Origin: an uncultured Lachnobacterium sp. | GTDB lineage: Bacteria > Bacillota > Clostridia > Lachnospirales > Lachnospiraceae | Direction of reading: 5' to 3' | Length of the DNA: 26,960 bases | NCBI GenBank assembly: GCA_937889225.1 | Contig: CALAST010000046.1 | Coordinates: 1 to 26,960, forward strand | Part shown: positions 22,981 through 26,960 of the stretch, piece after piece | Position numbering within the stretch: the stretch's first letter is position 1 | How the letters are laid out: each line of letters opens with the position of its first letter | The notes under the pieces: model-generated | What the model saw: only the letters and a program-made list of their open reading frames with translations | Database searches by the model: none | Told to the model about the DNA's origin: nothing | Position numbers and translations under genes: made by a program

Positions 22981-23679
22981 TTATTCAACATAATATCCTT
23001 TTCCCCATGCAGTTTTAATATATCTCGGATTTCTGGAATCATCTCCGATTTTCTTGCGGATATTTTTAATATGTACCATAATGGCACTATCGCCTACCGG
23101 TTCTTCTTCCCATATGCTTTGATAAATATTGTCGAGAGAATATATTTTTTTCTTATGCGTAACCAAAAGCTCTAAAATTTTAAACTCTGTATAAGTAAGT
23201 GTAATAACTTGATTTTCACGAAGTACGGATTGATTGTCTTGGTCTAAAATCAAATCTCCAAACATAATTTGGTTTTTCGGAATCTTTGGCATTTGCATGG
23301 AAGTCGCAGGGCTGCTTCTACGTAAGATAGCTTTTACACGCATAAGAAGCTCCATATTGGAGAATGGTTTGACAATATAATCATCAGCCCCTGCAGAAAA
23401 TCCCATGACTTTATCAGATTCTGTAGAATAAGCCGTTAAAAATATAATTGGTGCATCATAGTTTTTTCGAATTTCAGCCGCCGCCATAAAACCGGATAAT
23501 TCCGGCATATTTACATCAAGGATATATAAATCAATTTCGGGTGATGCAAAAGAAATAACTTCTTTTCCATTTTCAGCTGCAAGTACTTCATAGCCTTCCC
23601 CTGTTAAGAGGAGTTTCAGAATATCTCGAATTTCTTTTTCATCATCTGCAATTAAGATGTATTTTTTTTCGTTTTTCAT
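22981..23679 (-). CDS. OmpR-family response regulator
   Basis: A 232-residue protein. The receiver domain has the acid pair in IADDE (Asp12, Asp13), the phosphorylated Asp55 in ILDVNMPELSG, Thr82 and the conserved Lys104 in DDYIVKPF. The C-terminal winged helix (about 135-232) has LTYTEFKILELLVTHKKKIY and the recognition helix around DSAIMVHIKNIRKKIGDD, ending GKGYYVE. It is a DNA-binding regulator working with the kinase downstream. GAGGTG sits seven bases before ATG 23679; GTG 23688 is an in-frame alternative that would overlap this site. The pair has an extended -10 promoter at 23855-23863 on the minus strand. Confidence 0.93.
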   Translation of the reverse strand: MKNEKKYILIADDEKEIRDILKLLLTGEGYEVLAAENGKEVISFASPEIDLYILDVNMPELSGFMAAAEIRKNYDAPIIFLTAYSTESDKVMGFSAGADDYIVKPFSNMELLMRVKAILRRSSPATSMQMPKIPKNQIMFGDLILDQDNQSVLRENQVITLTYTEFKILELLVTHKKKIYSLDNIYQSIWEEEPVGDSAIMVHIKNIRKKIGDDSRNPRYIKTAWGKGYYVE

Positions 23680-23854
23680 AATAGTCACCTCAAAAATGTA
23701 ATTTTTATTTATACTACTTTACAACTTTTGGAAAAACAATTTTATGTTAAGTGATTTTTTCTTTATTTTGTTTTTGTGCAAAACAGATAAAATGATTAAT
23801 GAAAAGTTGTAAACCGGTATTTATAAACGATATAGAATTGGTGGAAGTGTTCAC

Positions 23855-23863
23855 ATTATACCA
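23855..23863 (-). promoter_or_regulatory. Extended -10 promoter of the two-component operon
   Basis: On the minus strand TGGTATAAT is an extended -10 (TATAAT read from 23860 to 23855). No clear -35 is seen. It lies about 175 bases before the response regulator start. TGTTCAC (23848-23854), the complement of the GTGAACA at 23951-23957, touches the site. Confidence 0.5.
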
Positions 23864-23902
23864 CAATTTTTTGTTTTTTGCGACTTGAACCATTAAAAGC
23901 TG

Positions 23903-23958
23903 TTTGTTACACTATTCTAAATATTTGTTTCAGTTTATCCGAATAATAGTGTGAACAA
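23903..23958. repeat. Inverted repeat in the divergent region before bioY
   Basis: TTTGTTACACTATT (23903-23916) pairs with AATAGTGTGAACAAA (23944-23958) with one extra base. It might be an operator pair or a leader hairpin for bioY. A BirA-type site is expected before bioY, but the spacing (27 bases between arms) does not fit the usual one, so the regulator is not identified. The rest of 23690-24013 shows nothing else I can support. Confidence 0.35.
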
Positions 23959-24013
23959 AAACATTTTTTGTGAAAATATAAGTATGTGAGAAAAGAAAGG
24001 GAGTAAGTGAAAG

Positions 24014-24562
24014 ATGTCTGCAAAAGGCAAGCGATTAGATACATCAAGTATGACAAAAATAGCATTACTAACTGCATTATTAAGTGTTTCTTCTTATTTG
24101 GTTTTTCCATTGCCATTTACACCCATTGTGTTAAGCATGCATACGGTAATAGTAAATTTGGTTGGATTAATATTGAAGCCATCCCATGCGGCATATACGA
24201 TTCTGGTGTATTTATTTATGGGATTTATCGGTATTCCTGTTTTTTCAGCAGGTTCGGCAGGACCGGGGAAGTTATTTGGATCAACGGGTGGGTTTTATTT
24301 CGGTTTTTTACTTGCGGTTATTGTGATAAGTTTGTGTAAAGGAAAGCGGAACAAATTTATTCGATATGCAGCTGTTACGATTGGGTTGGGATTACCAATC
24401 CAACATATATGTGCCGTTTTATTTATGTGTTTTCACAATGGGTTTAACATAAAGGCTGCGATATTAACAGTATCATTGCCATTTCTTTTGGGTGATGTAA
24501 TAAAGTGTATAATAGCTTCTATGTTAGGTGTAAAAATGAATAGGGTGTTGATGCATTCTTAA
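24014..24562 (+). CDS. bioY: BioY, biotin ECF transporter substrate-binding membrane subunit
   Basis: A 182-residue membrane protein with about six segments. The family hallmarks are present: KIALLTALLSVSSYLVFPLP, then FTPIVLSMHTVIVNLVGLIL near the N-terminus, then YLFMGFIGIPVFSAGSAGPG and KLFGSTGGFYFGFLLA in the middle. It binds biotin and, with the energy-coupling ATPases and EcfT made elsewhere, imports it. GGGAG at 23999-24003 is ten bases before the ATG. It faces away from the two-component operon. The length is typical and the gene appears intact. Confidence 0.93.
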   Translation: MSAKGKRLDTSSMTKIALLTALLSVSSYLVFPLPFTPIVLSMHTVIVNLVGLILKPSHAAYTILVYLFMGFIGIPVFSAGSAGPGKLFGSTGGFYFGFLLAVIVISLCKGKRNKFIRYAAVTIGLGLPIQHICAVLFMCFHNGFNIKAAILTVSLPFLLGDVIKCIIASMLGVKMNRVLMHS

Positions 24563-24576
24563 AATAGTGTATTCCT

Positions 24577-24756
24577 ATGACAAATTTGGAAATTGTGCGT
24601 TATATAAATGCCATGAAAATGGCTGTCATAACAGACGAATATATTGAAAATAACTCAGATATTTGTTTGTGGTTCGAAGTGGATGGAAAAGTAATTGAAG
24701 TGTTTCCCCGCCATTTGTTTTTTCTGTACAAAATGGATTTTTACGAAAATAAATAA
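24577..24756 (+). CDS. Possible small protein or gene remnant (59 residues)
   Basis: ATG 24577 opens a 59-codon frame (MTNLEIVRYINAMKMAVITD ... KVIEVFPRHLFFLYKMDFYE) ending at TAA 24754. The composition is protein-like and it sits just after bioY, but no ribosome binding site is seen before the ATG. It may be the remnant of a longer gene. I do not recognise it. Confidence 0.3.
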   Translation: MTNLEIVRYINAMKMAVITDEYIENNSDICLWFEVDGKVIEVFPRHLFFLYKMDFYENK

Positions 24757-24763
24757 TAAAACA

Positions 24764-24792
24764 TTGACGTTCTTCTTTGGGATAAATATAAT
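24764..24792 (+). promoter_or_regulatory. Strong promoter of the symporter gene
   Basis: TTGACG (24764-24769), a 17-base spacer and TATAAT (24787-24792) give a near-consensus promoter. It leaves a leader of about 120 bases before the symporter start. Confidence 0.8.
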
Positions 24793-24820
24793 AAAATGAT
24801 GTGAAATTTAGGCAGAGGTT

Positions 24821-24866
24821 TTGCATTTTGTATATATACGAAGAATAGTGTATACATAAAATGCAA
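24821..24866 (+). promoter_or_regulatory. Stable hairpin in the symporter leader
   Basis: 24821-24839 (TTGCATTTTGTATATATAC) pairs with 24848-24866 over 19 positions with one mismatch and two G-U pairs around an 8-base loop. No U-tract follows, so it is not a simple terminator. It sits about 51 bases before the ATG and may affect translation or stability. Confidence 0.55.
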
Positions 24867-24917
24867 GGCTTTCTACTAAAAATATCATGCTATTATTTTC
24901 AGAAAGGAAGAAATCAT

Positions 24918-26300
24918 ATGTTAAAAAAAATAGATGATTTGGTATGGGGAGTGCCTCTTATCGTGCTTATTTTGGCAGTTGGGATTCTCCTTACGATTCG
25001 TCTCAAAGGGATTCAGCTAACGAAACTTTCGATGGCTGTGAAACAGATTTTTAAAAAGGATACCGATACAAAAGAAGGCGAAGTATCCAGCTTTGGTGCT
25101 TTGTGCATGGCACTTTCAGCAACGATTGGAACGGGAAATATTGTAGGGGTGGCAACAGCCCTTGTTACAGGTGGTCCGGGTGCATTGTTTTGGATGTGGA
25201 TTGCGGCACTTTTTGGAACGGCAACAAAATATGCGGAATGTCTTCTTGCGATTAAATACCGTGTCGTTGCAAAGGACGGTCATGTAGTGGGCGGACCATT
25301 TTATTACATAGAAAATGGAATGGGAAAATCTTACAAATGGCTTGCAAAGATATTTGCCGTTTTTGGCGTAGGTGCAGGTCTTTTGGGGATTGGAACATTT
25401 ACACAGATTAATGGTATTACAGGTGCGGTAAATAACTTTTTTGACCCGCAAAATATCTATACAGTTACATTGTTTGGCTCAGAATATTCATGGTCAGTTG
25501 TAATTTCGGGTATTATCCTTACCATTTGTGCGGCACTTGTAATTATTGGCGGGGTAAAAAGAATTTCTGCGGTAGCAGAGGTCATTGTGCCTTTTATGGC
25601 AATCCTTTATATTGCAGCTGCGATGATTATTTTAGTAACACATATAACGGAAATTCCAGGAGTTCTTGTGGAAATCATAGAAGGTGCATTTGGACTTCGG
25701 GCAGCAGCAGGAGGTGCATTAGGAAGTATTATGCTTGCCATGCAAAAAGGAATTGCCAGAGGTATTTTTTCCAATGAAGCCGGACTTGGAAGTGCACCAA
25801 TTGCAGCGGCAACCGTAAAAACAGATGAGCCGGTAGAACAAGGGTTAGTTTCCATGACAGGAACAGTTATTGATACACTTATTATTTGTACCATGACAGG
25901 TCTTTCTATTTTGGTTACGGACACATGGAATATTGGTTTAGAAGGGGTTAGCGTAACCACAAGGGCATTTCAACTTGGACTGCCGTTTCCGGAAGCAGTA
26001 TCTTCCTTCATTTTGATGATTTGTTTGGTATTTTTTGCGTTTACGACAATTCTTGGATGGGATTATTATAGTGAACGCTGTATGGAATATTTAGTAGGCG
26101 ACAAGCCTGGTGTGATAAAAGTATTTCGTTGGATTTACATATTGGCGATTTTCATTGGACCTTTTATGACAATTTCTGCGGTTTGGACATTGGCAGATAT
26201 CTTTAATGGACTAATGGCATTCCCGAACCTGATTGCATTGTTTGCATTAAGTGGCGTTGTAGCTTCGGAAACGAAGCAATATTTTGATAGACATCGTTAA
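24918..26300 (+). CDS. Alanine/glycine:cation symporter (AGCS family)
   Basis: A 460-residue membrane transporter. The family signature is LSATIGTGNIVGVATALVTG followed by GPGALFWMWIAALFGTATKY and AECLLAIKYR. KGIARGIFSNEAGLGSAPIA in the second half is the other conserved AGCS segment. About ten membrane segments are present. It imports alanine or glycine with sodium or protons. A longer frame starts at 24861, but GAAAGGAAG at 24902-24910 and the family start MLKKIDDLVWGVPL place the start at ATG 24918. Its leader has a consensus promoter and a hairpin. The receiver gene follows 107 bases later. Confidence 0.94.
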   Translation: MLKKIDDLVWGVPLIVLILAVGILLTIRLKGIQLTKLSMAVKQIFKKDTDTKEGEVSSFGALCMALSATIGTGNIVGVATALVTGGPGALFWMWIAALFGTATKYAECLLAIKYRVVAKDGHVVGGPFYYIENGMGKSYKWLAKIFAVFGVGAGLLGIGTFTQINGITGAVNNFFDPQNIYTVTLFGSEYSWSVVISGIILTICAALVIIGGVKRISAVAEVIVPFMAILYIAAAMIILVTHITEIPGVLVEIIEGAFGLRAAAGGALGSIMLAMQKGIARGIFSNEAGLGSAPIAAATVKTDEPVEQGLVSMTGTVIDTLIICTMTGLSILVTDTWNIGLEGVSVTTRAFQLGLPFPEAVSSFILMICLVFFAFTTILGWDYYSERCMEYLVGDKPGVIKVFRWIYILAIFIGPFMTISAVWTLADIFNGLMAFPNLIALFALSGVVASETKQYFDRHR

Positions 26301-26407
26301 ATAATCGTTTGGATTTGTAAAGTTGTTTATATATACGAAAGATTTGCGAATGCAAAAAAATAGGAAAGAAAGCAATCAAATTATAGTAATTTATAATGGA
26401 GTTATCT

Positions 26408-26803
26408 ATGAAAATAGAAAAAGTTTTAAATATCGAAGATACCATGACAAAACACGTTGCAGTTGTCAGGTCTTTAAATAAATGCGGAATTCGCATGATG
26501 GACCATGCAACGACTGCTATGGAAGGTTTGACGATGATTGAAATAGCAATAGAAGAAGGAAAGCCTTACGATTTAATCGTATCCGATATGTATTTTCCTA
26601 TATTTCCGGGAGAATATGAAACACAGGCGGGATTGTATGTGATTGAGGAACTGAAAAAACGACAGATAGATGTTCCTATTATTGTGTGTTCTTCTGCCAG
26701 ATTTCGTATACCGGAAATCGTTGGATGCATTTATTATAATGAGCTTAGAGGCGATTTGGATGCAGATATGCGGGAAATGGTAGAAATTGTAAGGAAAATG
26801 TAA
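26408..26803 (+). CDS. Stand-alone atypical receiver (CheY-like) protein
   Basis: A 131-residue single receiver-fold domain. The acidic start NIEDTM gives Glu10 and Asp11, and DLIVSDMYFP gives the phospho-acceptor Asp60. VPIIVCSS carries Ser at the usual Thr/Ser site (95/96). Where CheY-like proteins have a conserved Lys in a VKP motif, this one reads YYNEL, with Asn111. It also has a longer loop after the Asp (FPIFPGEYETQAG). It has no output domain. Partner and function are unknown. GGAG at 26398-26401 supports ATG 26408 rather than ATG 26396. It ends before a strong terminator. Confidence 0.75.
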   Translation: MKIEKVLNIEDTMTKHVAVVRSLNKCGIRMMDHATTAMEGLTMIEIAIEEGKPYDLIVSDMYFPIFPGEYETQAGLYVIEELKKRQIDVPIIVCSSARFRIPEIVGCIYYNELRGDLDADMREMVEIVRKM

Positions 26804-26854
26804 GGATTTTCTTTATGTTTTTATTCTAATTGCCGATATAAATAATAGCTACGG

Positions 26855-26901
26855 AAAGCATCAGATTTCAATGGATTGAGATTGGAATTTGGTGCTTTTT
26901 G
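26855..26901 (+). terminator. Terminator after the receiver gene
   Basis: 26855-26872 pairs with 26881-26898 over about 18 positions, all differences being G-U pairs, around an 8-base loop, and ends in TTTTT. The rest of the window (26902-26960) shows no gene. Confidence 0.78.
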
Positions 26902-26960
26902 TAAATGAGAGAATTTCATAATTCGTAGACATTGATTTTATGCGGATTTCAGGAAAGTAT

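Noticed and set aside
23807..23816. TTGTAAACCG as a BirA operator for bioY
   Set aside because: Only one half-site is present and it lies over 200 bases before bioY; no matching GGTTTACAA at the right spacing.
24801..24917. Symporter leader as a glycine riboswitch
   Set aside because: The conserved glycine aptamer elements are not visible; only one hairpin is.

Overview
The window looks like a chromosomal segment from an AT-rich, Gram-positive anaerobe of the Clostridia, most likely a gut Lachnospiraceae. The basis is low GC, AGGAGG-type ribosome binding sites, TTGACA/TATAAT and extended -10 promoters, and the mix of gene families (AAA-ATPase_like/PD-(D/E)XK proteins, WYL regulators, BioY, DUF445, AGCS transporters). 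I saw no rRNA, tRNA or CRISPR array.

Layout. 1-2343: the 3' end of an ABC exporter operon (ATPase tail plus two permeases) that breaks off in what may be the first codons of another gene. 2371-3560: a small XRE regulator on the minus strand, an ISAs1-type transposase tail, a bidirectional-looking terminator and gene debris. 3560-7571: an AAA-ATPase_like/nuclease-fold protein, then a six-TM chemoreceptor ending in a PilZ (c-di-GMP) domain. 7601-11348: two consecutive cassettes, each with the same promoter/operator design and headed by a WYL-domain regulator (intact in the first, reduced to a relic in the second). Their cargo is mostly decayed: a small SPASM-like Cys protein, an AAA ATPase relic, a glycine-zipper protein, a split glycine-zipper-family gene and a YkgJ-type Cys-cluster protein. 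11415-12012: a yefM-yoeB toxin-antitoxin pair with two TGTACA operators. 12089-13324: an iron-sulfur-flavoprotein-like FMN reductase and a nitroreductase. 13431-16304: a polar amino acid ABC importer (lipoprotein, permease, ATPase). 16506-16839: another decayed gene. 16977-17876: a DUF445 membrane protein. 17991-21659: a 1,222-residue, six-cupredoxin multicopper oxidase-like protein. 21791-23679 (minus strand): a response regulator/histidine kinase operon, divergent from bioY (24014-24562). 24577-26803: a tiny ORF, an alanine/glycine:cation symporter with a structured leader, and a stand-alone atypical receiver protein.

How the parts work together. The importer, bioY and the symporter are nutrient uptake. 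The flavoprotein and nitroreductase are small redox enzymes. The chemoreceptor joins chemotaxis to c-di-GMP. The two WYL-headed cassettes look like an accessory locus in decay: several genes keep their two ends and have lost the middle. The most unusual single gene is the giant multicopper oxidase, with copper motifs in permuted order and no signal peptide, in an apparently anaerobic host.
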